A stretch of 64,000 bases of DNA from Candidatus Gemmiger stercorigallinarum. GTDB taxonomy: Bacteria > Bacillota > Clostridia > Oscillospirales > Ruminococcaceae. The DNA lies in the NCBI GenBank assembly GCA_019119495.1, contig DWWX01000003.1, positions 1 to 64,000 on the forward strand. The letters run 5' to 3'. Below are positions 33,217 through 40,932 of the stretch, piece after piece. Numbering within the stretch: position 1 is the first letter of the stretch; each line of letters starts with the position of its first letter. The position numbers were made by a program, and so were the translations under genes. The notes beneath the pieces were generated by a model, which worked only from the letters and a program-made list of their open reading frames with translations, had not been told where the DNA came from and ran no database searches.

Positions 33217-34146
33217 ATGCAGCGGTATCTGGTACTGGACATTGGCGGCACTTTCATCAAATATGCCCTGATGGGGCAGGACGGCACGATCCTGGAGCAG
33301 GGCAAGGTCCCCTCGCCGCAGGAGAGCATGGACGCACTGCTGGCGGCCATCGCGCCCATCGGTGCAAAATTTGCCGGGCAGTATGCCGGCACGGCGGTGT
33401 CCATGCCCGGCCGCATCAACACCGCCCGCGGGGTTGCCCATACGGGCGGCATCTTTACCTTTATCAGGGACGCGCCCATGGCCCGCCTGCTGGCGGACTG
33501 CCTGCACGCGCCGGTGACCATCGCCAACGACGGCAAGTGCGCGGTGCGCGCCGAGGCGTGGAACGGCGCTTTGGCCGACGTGGAAAACGGTGCGGTCATC
33601 GTGCTGGGCACCGGCACCGGCGGCGGCCTGCTGCTGGGCCGCCGGGTCTGGATGGGTTCCAGCTATGCGGCGGGGGAACTGTCGGTGCTGGGCATGGATT
33701 TTGCCAGGATGGCCCGGGCCTGCACCGACGTCACCATGCTGAGCCGGGACACGCTGTGGAGCGACTGGATGTCTGCCAAGGGGCTGCTGGATCATTATAC
33801 CAGCCGCCGCGGCCTGCCGGAAGGCAGCGTGGACGGCTACGCCTTTTTTGACGCCTACGAGGCCGGCGAGCCGGAAGCCGCCGAGACGCTGCGCACCTTC
33901 GGCGAGATGGCGGCGGCCGGCATCTACTCGCTGCAGGCGGTGCTGGACCTGCAGCGCATCGCCATCGGCGGCGGCATCAGCGCCCGGCCGGAGGTCACCC
34001 GTGTCATCCGCGAGGCGGTGACGCGGCAGTTTGCGGCGGTGCGCTGCACCCCCATGCCGGCGCCGGAGATCGTGACCTGCCGCTACGGCAACGACGCCAA
34101 CCTGCTGGGCGCGCTGCAGTTCCATCTGGAATACAGGGGCGAGTGA
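33217..34146 (+). CDS. ROK-family sugar kinase-like protein
   Basis: This 309-residue protein has the ATP-binding loop LDIGGTFIKYALMG at the N-terminus, then VSMPGRI, and the second nucleotide motif VIVLGTGTGGGLLLG. The active-site Asp is in IANDGKCAVRAE. It has no ROK zinc motif (CxCGxxGC), unlike the glucokinase at 48.6 kb. Proteins of this type phosphorylate ManNAc, glucose or related sugars; the substrate is not clear. No DNA-binding domain is present, so it is a kinase rather than a repressor. AAGGGAGG precedes the ATG; a terminator follows. Confidence 0.85.
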   Translation: MQRYLVLDIGGTFIKYALMGQDGTILEQGKVPSPQESMDALLAAIAPIGAKFAGQYAGTAVSMPGRINTARGVAHTGGIFTFIRDAPMARLLADCLHAPVTIANDGKCAVRAEAWNGALADVENGAVIVLGTGTGGGLLLGRRVWMGSSYAAGELSVLGMDFARMARACTDVTMLSRDTLWSDWMSAKGLLDHYTSRRGLPEGSVDGYAFFDAYEAGEPEAAETLRTFGEMAAAGIYSLQAVLDLQRIAIGGGISARPEVTRVIREAVTRQFAAVRCTPMPAPEIVTCRYGNDANLLGALQFHLEYRGE

Positions 34147-34182
34147 CCGGGAGCGGGGAACGGCGTCCCAAACATCCAATAT

Positions 34183-34227
34183 CCGCAGGGCTGTGCCAGA
34201 TCCGGTACGGCCCTGCGGCTGATTTTG
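34183..34227 (+). terminator. Terminator after the ROK gene
   Basis: CCGCAGGG pairs with CCCTGCGG around a 20-base partly paired loop and is followed by a T-rich stretch (TGATTTT). Confidence 0.75.
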
Positions 34228-34304
34228 GCGGTAAAACGGTTCGGCTTTGTACAAAATGCTAAAAAGTGACCGGGACACAAGGGGGCAAATTGTCCGTTTG
34301 TCCA

Positions 34305-34333
34305 TTGCCAAGCCGACCGGCATATGCTATACT
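34305..34333 (+). promoter_or_regulatory. Sigma-A promoter of the ABC transporter operon
   Basis: TTGCCA and TATACT are separated by 17 bases with TG one base before the -10 (extended -10). Immediately upstream are two TGTCC copies and GGACA, partial inverted/direct repeats (GGGACACAA...TTGTCC) that could be an operator. The leader is about 100 bases. Confidence 0.78.
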
Positions 34334-34438
34334 TTAAAGCATTAAATCGGCAGAGGGGAGAGAGGACACCGCCCCGCCCAAGCGGCGGACGCCCTGTGCA
34401 GCGGTGCTCCCGGCCGAGAAAACAGGGGAGAGATACGC

Positions 34439-35494
34439 ATGAAAAAAGCAGTTTCCATTTTGACCGCGGCCTGCCTGGCGCTCAGCCTGGCGGCCTGCAG
34501 CTCCGACAGCCCGTCGTCTGCAGCGGCAGACCCGTCCAGCACTTCGGACACCAGCGAGAGCTCCTCGGCTGAGACCGCCGAGGATACCGGGACCGACGCA
34601 TCGGCTGCCGCCTATACCATCGGCATCTGCCAGCAGCAGCCCCACGAGGCGCTGGACGCCGCCACCCAGGGCTTTAAGGACGCCCTGGTGGAGGCATTTG
34701 GCGAGGACGGCGTCACCTTTGACGAGCAGAACGCCCAGGGCGACTCCAACACCTGCGCCACCATCATCAACGGCTTTGTCTCCGGCGGCTACGACCTGAT
34801 CATGGCCAACGGCAGCAGCGCCCTGCAGGCGGCGGCCGCCGGCACCGCCGACATCCCCATCCTGGGCACCTCCGTCACCGAGTACGGCGTCGCCCTGGGC
34901 ATCGACGGCTTTGACGGCACCGTGGGCGGCAACGTCTCCGGCACCAGCGACCTGGCCCCGCTGGACCAGCAGGCGCAGATGCTGGCCGACTTTTTCCCGG
35001 TGGACCAGTACCCCACCGTGGGCATGCTGTACTGCAGCGCCGAGCCCAACAGCGCCTACCAGGTGGAGCAGGTCACCAACTACCTGACCGAGATGGGCTA
35101 TACCGTTGAGGATTACTCCTTCAGCGATTCCAACGACCTGGCCACCATCGCCACCAACGCCTCCACCAGCTGCGATGTGCTCTACATTCCCACCGACAAC
35201 ACCGCCGCTTCCAACACCGAGATCATCCAGAACATCTGCCTGCCGGCCGGGGTGCCCATCATTGCGGGCGAGCAGGGCATCTGCTCCGGCTGCGGCGTGG
35301 CCACCCTGTCCATCAGCTACTACGACCTGGGTTACGCCACCGGCGAGATGGCCGTCCAGGTCCTGACCGGCGAGGCGGATATCTCCACCATGCCCATCGA
35401 GTACGCCCCCAACTTTACCAAGATGTACAACCCCTCCAACTGCGAGGCGCTGAACATCACGGTGCCCGACGACTACGTCGCCATTGAAGGGTAA
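34439..35494 (+). CDS. ABC transporter substrate-binding lipoprotein (TrpX-like)
   Basis: This 351-residue lipoprotein has the signal peptide MKKAVSILTAACLALSLAAC with lipobox LAAC (Cys 20), followed by a Ser/Asp-rich spacer, then the periplasmic-type binding domain of the PF04392 (ABC_sub_bind/COG2984) family: YTIGICQQQPHEALDAA, ANGSSALQAAAAGTADIPILGTSVTEYG, VGMLYCSAEPNSAYQVEQV. It is the first gene of a three-gene ABC system whose best-known member, TrpXYZ, imports tryptophan in streptococci. Tryptophan is therefore a possible ligand, but other small molecules fit too. A strong hairpin follows. Confidence 0.88.
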   Translation: MKKAVSILTAACLALSLAACSSDSPSSAAADPSSTSDTSESSSAETAEDTGTDASAAAYTIGICQQQPHEALDAATQGFKDALVEAFGEDGVTFDEQNAQGDSNTCATIINGFVSGGYDLIMANGSSALQAAAAGTADIPILGTSVTEYGVALGIDGFDGTVGGNVSGTSDLAPLDQQAQMLADFFPVDQYPTVGMLYCSAEPNSAYQVEQVTNYLTEMGYTVEDYSFSDSNDLATIATNASTSCDVLYIPTDNTAASNTEIIQNICLPAGVPIIAGEQGICSGCGVATLSISYYDLGYATGEMAVQVLTGEADISTMPIEYAPNFTKMYNPSNCEALNITVPDDYVAIEG

Positions 35495-35520
35495 TACCGG
35501 AACCTTCTGACATACAGCAG

Positions 35521-35559
35521 AAAAGGCGGGAAAAGGGCTTCCCTTTTTCCCGCCTTTTT
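35521..35559 (+). terminator. Intercistronic terminator/attenuator after the substrate-binding protein
   Basis: AAAAGGCGGGAAAAGGG pairs with the complementary CCTTTTTCCCGCCTTTTT, giving a 15-base-pair stem with a T tract. It sits inside the operon and would give more SBP mRNA than permease mRNA. A second strong stem (GGCCGGCCC-GTC-GGGCCGGCC, about 35588-35608) follows. Confidence 0.88.
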
Positions 35560-35658
35560 GCTATACTATAAAAGTCTGTAACTTTTTTGGCCGGCCCGTC
35601 GGGCCGGCCGGGGCAGGACGCCCGGTGCGCCCTGCAGAAACGGGGAGGTTTGTTTCTT

Positions 35659-36588
35659 TTGGATATCATGACATTGGTCAACGCCCTGCCCGGCGCGGTG
35701 GCGCAGGGCCTGATCTGGGCCATCATGGCCATCGGCGTCTACATCACCTACCGGGTGCTGGACATTGCCGACCTGACGGTGGACGGCACGCTGTGCACCG
35801 GCGGCGCGGTCTGCATCATGTGCATGCTGAGCGGCTGCAACGTGTGGGTGTCGATCCTGGCGGCCACCTGCGCCGGGCTGCTGGCGGGCTTTGTCACCGG
35901 CATTTTCCACACCTTCATGGGCATCCAGCCGATCCTGGCCGGCATCCTGACCCAGCTGGCCCTGTGGAGCATCAACCTTAAGATCATGGGCAAGTCCAAC
36001 CAGGCCATCAATGTGGACAAGTACGACCTGGCGGTGTCGCTGCGCTACATCAAGGATGTGCCCTTCTACCAGAACACCATCTTTGTGGTGGCGGTCGTCA
36101 TTGCGGTGGTCATCGCCATTTTGTACTGGTTCTTCGGCACCGAGCTGGGCTGCGGCATCCGCGCCACCGGCTGCAACGCCAGCATGGCCCGGGCCCAGGG
36201 CATCAACACCAGCCTGAACAAGGTCATCGGCCTGATGATCTCCAACGGCCTGGTGGCGCTGTCCGGCGCGCTGCTGGCCCAGTACCAGGGCTTTGCCGAT
36301 ATCAACATGGGCCGCGGCGCCATCGTCATCGGCCTGGCCGCCGTCATCATCGGCGAGGCTTTGCTCAGCCGCGTGTTCCACAACTTCGCCCTCAAGATGC
36401 TCTCGGTGGCGGTGGGCAGCGTCATCTACTACCTGGTCTACCAGGTGGTCATCTGGTTCAAGGTGGACACCGACATGCTCAAGGCGTTCAGCGCCGTGGT
36501 GGTGGCCATCTTCCTGGCCATCCCGTACTGGAAGGGCAAATACTTTACCAAACCCACGGTGGCAAAGGGGGCCGACAAGAATGCTTGA
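35659..36588 (+). CDS. ABC transporter permease (TrpY-like, COG4120)
   Basis: This 309-residue protein has eight or so hydrophobic segments, beginning LVNALPGAVAQGLIWAIMAIGVYITY, and the family motif DIADLTVDGTLCTGGAV. The cytoplasmic coupling region is around GCGIRATGCNASMARAQGI. I chose the TTG at 35659, with GGGGAGG ten bases upstream, over the ATG three codons on. It forms the membrane channel of the preceding SBP's transporter and overlaps the ATPase gene by eight bases. Confidence 0.88.
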   Translation: MDIMTLVNALPGAVAQGLIWAIMAIGVYITYRVLDIADLTVDGTLCTGGAVCIMCMLSGCNVWVSILAATCAGLLAGFVTGIFHTFMGIQPILAGILTQLALWSINLKIMGKSNQAINVDKYDLAVSLRYIKDVPFYQNTIFVVAVVIAVVIAILYWFFGTELGCGIRATGCNASMARAQGINTSLNKVIGLMISNGLVALSGALLAQYQGFADINMGRGAIVIGLAAVIIGEALLSRVFHNFALKMLSVAVGSVIYYLVYQVVIWFKVDTDMLKAFSAVVVAIFLAIPYWKGKYFTKPTVAKGADKNA

Positions 36589-37375
36589 GATCAAAAACGT
36601 ATACAAGACCTTCAATGCGGGCACCGTCAACCAGAAGGTGGCCCTCAACGGCCTGGACCTGACGCTGGAGGACGGCGATTTCGTCACCGTCATCGGCGGC
36701 AACGGCGCGGGCAAGTCCACCATGCTCAATGCGGTGGCCGGCGTCTGGCCCATCGACATGGGCAAGATCCTGATCGACGGCAGGGACATCACCCGCCTGC
36801 CGGAGCACAAGCGTGCCAAGTACATCGGCCGGGTGTTCCAGGACCCGATGATGGGCACCGCCGCCACCATGGGCATCGACGAAAACCTGGCCCTGGCCCG
36901 TCGCCGCGGCCAGCCCCGCACGCTGCGCACCGGTATCTCGGCCAAAGAGCGGGCCGAGTTCCGCGAGCTGGTCAAAACGCTGGACCTGGGGCTGGAGGAC
37001 CGCATGACCAGCAAGGTGGGCCTGCTTTCCGGCGGCCAGCGGCAGGCCATCACGCTGCTGATGGCCACGCTGCAGAAACCCCGCCTGCTGCTTTTGGACG
37101 AGCACACCGCCGCGCTGGACCCCAAGACCGCCGCCAAGGTGCTGGCGCTCTCGGACCGGATCGTGCACGAGAACAACCTGACCACCCTGATGATCACCCA
37201 CAACATGAAGGACGCCATCCGGTACGGCAACCGTCTGATCATGATGTACGAGGGCCGCATCATCTACGACGTCCGCGGCGAGGAAAAGGCCGCGCTGCAG
37301 GTCTCGGACCTGCTGGCCCGGTTCGAGCAGGTCAGCGACGGCGAGTTTGCCAACGACCGCATGCTGCTGTCCTGA
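36581..37375 (+). CDS. ABC transporter ATP-binding protein (TrpZ-like, COG1101)
   Basis: The 264-residue ATPase has Walker A GGNGAGKSTML near residue 40, signature LLSGGQRQAIT, Walker B RLLLLDEHTAAL and the switch His in MITHNMKDA. The DEH (not DEP) after Walker B is normal for this subfamily. It powers the permease encoded before it. The ATG overlaps the permease stop by eight bases, and AAAGGGGG is upstream. A terminator ends the operon about 60 bases downstream. Confidence 0.92.
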   Translation: MLEIKNVYKTFNAGTVNQKVALNGLDLTLEDGDFVTVIGGNGAGKSTMLNAVAGVWPIDMGKILIDGRDITRLPEHKRAKYIGRVFQDPMMGTAATMGIDENLALARRRGQPRTLRTGISAKERAEFRELVKTLDLGLEDRMTSKVGLLSGGQRQAITLLMATLQKPRLLLLDEHTAALDPKTAAKVLALSDRIVHENNLTTLMITHNMKDAIRYGNRLIMMYEGRIIYDVRGEEKAALQVSDLLARFEQVSDGEFANDRMLLS

Positions 37376-37435
37376 CCTTCCAGGCCGGCGCGGCGTTCTG
37401 CCGCCGGCAAACTCGGACCTGTTCGACAGGCTGTC

Positions 37436-37477
37436 CGCCCGCAGGGCATGGCTTTGGCCGCCCCTGCGGGCGTTTTT
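37436..37477 (+). terminator. Terminator of the ABC transporter operon
   Basis: CGCCCGCAGGG pairs with CCCTGCGGGCG and is followed by TTTTT. Confidence 0.93.
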
Positions 37478-37531
37478 GCGTCCGCGGGGCGGCGCACGGC
37501 GCGCCATCTTCCTGAATTTTTTATGAAAAGA

Positions 37532-37560
37532 TGTGCAAACGGCAGGTTTTATGCTATAAT
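37532..37560 (+). promoter_or_regulatory. Extended -10 promoter of the HAD/surface-protein operon
   Basis: A perfect TATAAT preceded by TGC lies 31 bases before the TTG start. The -35 (TGTGCA, 17-base spacing) is weak. Confidence 0.65.
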
Positions 37561-37591
37561 ACCATTGATTATGCGCAGGAGGGGAGATAAA

Positions 37592-38242
37592 TTGCCGCGC
37601 TACGACGCTATCCTGTTTGATGTGGACGGGACGCTGATCCATTCGCGCCCCGGCATCGAGAATACCTTTGCCTATGCCTTCCGCCGGATGGGCCTGGACC
37701 CGGCGGACATCGATCTCAGCCGTTACCTGGGGCCGCCGCTGCGCTGGAGCTTTGCCCAGCACTTCGGCACCGACGCCGAGGTGGAGCGGGCGGTTGATCT
37801 TTACCGTGACCGCTACGCCCGCGAGGGCATGCACGAGTGCAGCCTGTTCCCCGGTGTGAAAGAGCTGCTTGCCCGGCTGAAGGAAGCGGGGCTGTTTTTG
37901 GCCACCGCAACCTCCAAGCCGCGGGACGTGGTGCTGCCGATCTTGGAGGAGCAGGGCATCCTGCCCTGCTTTGACCTGGTGGGCGGCGCCAGCATGGACA
38001 AAAGCGTGGACACCAAGACCGCGGTCATCCGCCAGGACCTGGCCGACCCGCGCCTGGCAGGCAGACGCATCCTGATGGTGGGCGACCGCCGGGATGACAT
38101 GCAGGGCGCCGCCGACTGCGGCCTGCCCGCCGCCGCGGTGCTGTACGGCTACGGCAGCCGCGCCGAGCTGGAGCCCTGGCGCCCGGTGTGTTTTGCGCCG
38201 GACACCGCCGCCCTGGCCGATTTTCTTTTGGCGGAAGCCTGA
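37592..38242 (+). CDS. HAD-superfamily hydrolase (phosphoglycolate phosphatase-like)
   Basis: This 216-residue protein starts with motif I LFDVDGTLIHSRPGIENTF. It has an alpha-helical C1 cap, motif II (TATSKPRDVV), Lys in SVDTKTAVI and motif IV MVGDRRDDMQGA. The layout is that of Gph/PgmB-type phosphatases; the substrate is unknown. I chose the TTG at 37592, six bases after AGGAGGGGAG, since the ATG at 37571 has no site. It is first in an operon with the surface protein and the YjjG-like phosphatase. Confidence 0.85.
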   Translation: MPRYDAILFDVDGTLIHSRPGIENTFAYAFRRMGLDPADIDLSRYLGPPLRWSFAQHFGTDAEVERAVDLYRDRYAREGMHECSLFPGVKELLARLKEAGLFLATATSKPRDVVLPILEEQGILPCFDLVGGASMDKSVDTKTAVIRQDLADPRLAGRRILMVGDRRDDMQGAADCGLPAAAVLYGYGSRAELEPWRPVCFAPDTAALADFLLAEA

Positions 38243-38291
38243 CCCGCCCCGTTACGCCCGATGAACTACCATGGAAGGGGACTGACCCGTT

Positions 38292-39953
38292 ATGAGCCGT
38301 AATGAATCACAGCGCAAAGCGTCTTTCAGCCCCACACAGCGCAAGGCCTGCCTGGTGCTGGTGGGTTGTGTGGCGGCCGTTATCATCAGCTTTGTGGCAT
38401 CCTGGATCCTGCCCGGCGTGCTGTTTGGCAGCGCCGCCGGCGACTATGACCCCGAAGCCTACCCGGTGGATACCACGCTCAGCGCCGTGCTGACGGAAAC
38501 CAGCGACGCCGGCGCCGACTACATCAACGCCGCGGTCTTTGCCGGCGACGACAATGTTGTGGCCCTTACCGCGTCCAGCAGCATCACCATCGACCGCTAC
38601 GCGGGCCGCGACGGCCTGGCGGTGGGCGATCTGATCAGCGACGCCTGCGTCTACTTTGAGGACGACGCCAGCTCCTACACCATCCCCCAGGCCATCGCCA
38701 AGATGAAGCCCCGCCGCGTCATCGTCATGCTGGGGGCCAACAATGTGGACGGCAATACCACGCTGGACGCCTTTACTCAGGATTACCGCCAGGCGCTCAA
38801 CGCCATCAAAAACGCTTACAGCTACTGCGACATCATCGTAAGCTCCATCCCGCCGGTGGCCGAGGAGTCCGACAACGCCGCCGCCACCCAGACCATCATC
38901 GACCAGTTCAACCAGGCGCTGGCCCAGCTGTGCGAGTCGGACGGCTACCACTTCCTCAACGCCGCCGAGGCCCTCAAGACCGGCAGCGGCTTTGCCGAGA
39001 GCGCCTACCTGGACGCCGACGGCACCCTGAGCACGGCGGGCGTCAACGCCTACCTGAACTATGTGCGCACCCACGCCTACGACGGCGAGGACCGCCGCCC
39101 CGATACTGACGACATCCCCCGCCGCGCCAGCCAGGCCGCCCAGGCCGAAGCGACCCCCACCCCCACCGCCACGCCGCAGATGCACAATGTCCGCTACGGC
39201 GTGCAGTCGGGCAGCGGCACGCTGACCTACGGCGACCAGAGCGGCGTCAGCTCGCTGAACTTCCAGGTGGCGGACGGCGAGACCATCCGCGTCACCGCGG
39301 TGCCGGCGGACGGCTTTGTGTTTGACCGGTGGAGCGACGGCCAGACCAGCGCCACCCGCGTGGAGCAGGTCACCGGCGACATTGAGGTATCGGCCATCTT
39401 CAGCGACGCCCGCGTGGCCCTGACGCTGGACAAGGGCGATACCACCATCACCCTGGGCGAGAGCTTTACCATCAACGCCAGCGTCACGCTGGGCGGCGCC
39501 GCCGCCGACAACAGCCTGGTGCAGTGGGCGGTCAATGACGAACTGCAGACCACCGCCGGCAGCTTTACCTTCACGCCTGACCAGGCCGGCACCTACACCA
39601 TCAAGGCCGGCGTCGAGATCAACACCGGCCGCGCCGAAGCCACCATGACCCTGACCGTCAACGCGCCGGCCACCACCGTGAACATGACGGTGCCCCGGTC
39701 GATGCCGGCCGGCAGCACCGCCACGCTGTACGTCAATGTGGAAAACCGAAACGGCGATACCTCCTGGGCCTGCGACCAGCTGCCGGACTGGAAGCCCACC
39801 GGCGACAGCGTCCAGTTCACCCCGCCGCAGCCGGGCAACTACACCGTCCGGGCCACCAACAACGGCGTCACCGCCGAGTATACCATCTCGGTCACGGCGG
39901 CCGCCACGCCCACCCCCAGCCCGTCCCCGTCGCCCAGCGGCGAGGACGACTGA
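38292..39953 (+). CDS. Membrane-anchored surface protein with degenerate SGNH domain and Ig-like repeats
   Basis: Of 553 residues, 18-45 are a single membrane anchor (VLVGCVAAVIISFVASWILPGVLF). Residues 70-262 look like an SGNH/GDSL hydrolase of the type in gut Ruminococcaceae: VFAGDDNVVAL, YTIPQAIAKMKPRRVIVMLGANNVDG, YCDIIVSSIPPVAEE. The nucleophile block reads GDD instead of GDS (residue 87), and the DGxH block reads DADGTLSTAG, without His (about 244-246). After a TPTPTATP linker come a bacterial repeat domain (VTAVPADGFVFDRWSDG), two Ig-like modules and a TPSPSPSPS tail. I infer an exported, binding rather than catalytic, protein. Confidence 0.8.
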   Translation: MSRNESQRKASFSPTQRKACLVLVGCVAAVIISFVASWILPGVLFGSAAGDYDPEAYPVDTTLSAVLTETSDAGADYINAAVFAGDDNVVALTASSSITIDRYAGRDGLAVGDLISDACVYFEDDASSYTIPQAIAKMKPRRVIVMLGANNVDGNTTLDAFTQDYRQALNAIKNAYSYCDIIVSSIPPVAEESDNAAATQTIIDQFNQALAQLCESDGYHFLNAAEALKTGSGFAESAYLDADGTLSTAGVNAYLNYVRTHAYDGEDRRPDTDDIPRRASQAAQAEATPTPTATPQMHNVRYGVQSGSGTLTYGDQSGVSSLNFQVADGETIRVTAVPADGFVFDRWSDGQTSATRVEQVTGDIEVSAIFSDARVALTLDKGDTTITLGESFTINASVTLGGAAADNSLVQWAVNDELQTTAGSFTFTPDQAGTYTIKAGVEINTGRAEATMTLTVNAPATTVNMTVPRSMPAGSTATLYVNVENRNGDTSWACDQLPDWKPTGDSVQFTPPQPGNYTVRATNNGVTAEYTISVTAAATPTPSPSPSPSGEDD

Positions 39954-39997
39954 CCGGCCGGCCCCCAACCCGACAACCATCACAACAGGAGAAGATC

Positions 39998-40744
39998 ATG
40001 GCTTATTATACCTGCCTTTTGCTGGATGTGGACAACACCCTGCTGGACTTTGACGCCGCCGAGCGCCAGGCCCTGACCGATACCCTGACCCATTACGGCC
40101 TGCCCTGCGACGCGGCCGCCTGCGATACCTACCACCAGGTCAACCGCAAACTGTGGACCGGCCTTGCCAAGGGCGAGATCGGCCGCAGCAAGCTGTTTGC
40201 GGTGCGGTTTGCCCGCTTTCTGCAGGCCATGGGCCTGCCGGATAACGGCAAAAGCCGCGAGATCAACGACTATTACGAGGAGCAGCTGGCCCTGCACCCG
40301 GACATCCTGCCCGGCGCGCTGACGGCGCTGGACGAGCTGGCCGAGGTGGCCACGCTGGCCATCGTGTCCAACGGCGCGTACAAGGTGCAGCAGGCCCGCA
40401 TCCATGATTCCGGCATCGAGCCCTACATGGACGGCGTCTATATCTCGGAGAAGGTGGGCGCCGCCAAGCCCTCGGCCAAGCTGTTCGACCACGCGCTCAA
40501 GGACCTGGGCGTCACCGACCGCAGCCGCGTGCTGGTGGTGGGCGACGACCTGAACGCCGACATCAAGGGCGGCCGCAACGCCGGCCTGGATACCTGCTGG
40601 GTCAACTTTGCCGGCGCCGAGAACGACACCGGCATCCAGCCCAAACACACCATCACCAGCTACGAGGAACTGTACCGCATCGTGATGGAGCCGGAGGAGC
40701 TGGAAAACCTGGGCGTGCGCAACCGCCGCCACCGCGGCGACTGA
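39998..40744 (+). CDS. YjjG-family HAD hydrolase (noncanonical pyrimidine nucleotidase-like)
   Basis: This 248-residue protein has motif I LLLDVDNTLLDFDAAERQAL, a C1 cap rich in helices, motif II (AIVSNGAYKVQQAR), Lys in SEKVGAAKPSAKLF and motif IV VVGDDLNADIKGGRNAG. These match the YjjG nucleotidase family, which removes noncanonical nucleotides such as 5-halogenated dUMP. A Glu/Leu/Arg-rich tail of about 25 residues is added. ACAGGAG is upstream. It is the third gene of the operon; a terminator follows. Confidence 0.87.
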   Translation: MAYYTCLLLDVDNTLLDFDAAERQALTDTLTHYGLPCDAAACDTYHQVNRKLWTGLAKGEIGRSKLFAVRFARFLQAMGLPDNGKSREINDYYEEQLALHPDILPGALTALDELAEVATLAIVSNGAYKVQQARIHDSGIEPYMDGVYISEKVGAAKPSAKLFDHALKDLGVTDRSRVLVVGDDLNADIKGGRNAGLDTCWVNFAGAENDTGIQPKHTITSYEELYRIVMEPEELENLGVRNRRHRGD

Positions 40745-40785
40745 CCCCTGCCCGGCGGGGCGCTGCCGATATTCAACATCCGCTC

Positions 40786-40827
40786 AAAGTTTGCCGCTGT
40801 TGTAAAAAAGCAGCGGCAAACTTTTGG
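40786..40827 (+). terminator. Terminator after the YjjG-like gene
   Basis: AAAGTTTGCCGCTG pairs perfectly with CAGCGGCAAACTTT, followed by T residues. Confidence 0.92.
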
Positions 40828-40932
40828 GTAAGGGCCTGCGCAGGGCGCAAACCGCAAAGACCCCGCGAAAGGCAGGCCCGCAGCAAACCTTTGCCCGCAG
40901 CCGCGGGCCGCGATTTTGAGGAATGAATCACT

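Noticed and set aside
34147-34438. Riboswitch or T-box before the TrpX-like gene
   Set aside because: The region is explained by the ROK terminator, an extended -10 promoter and short repeats; no T-box consensus is visible.
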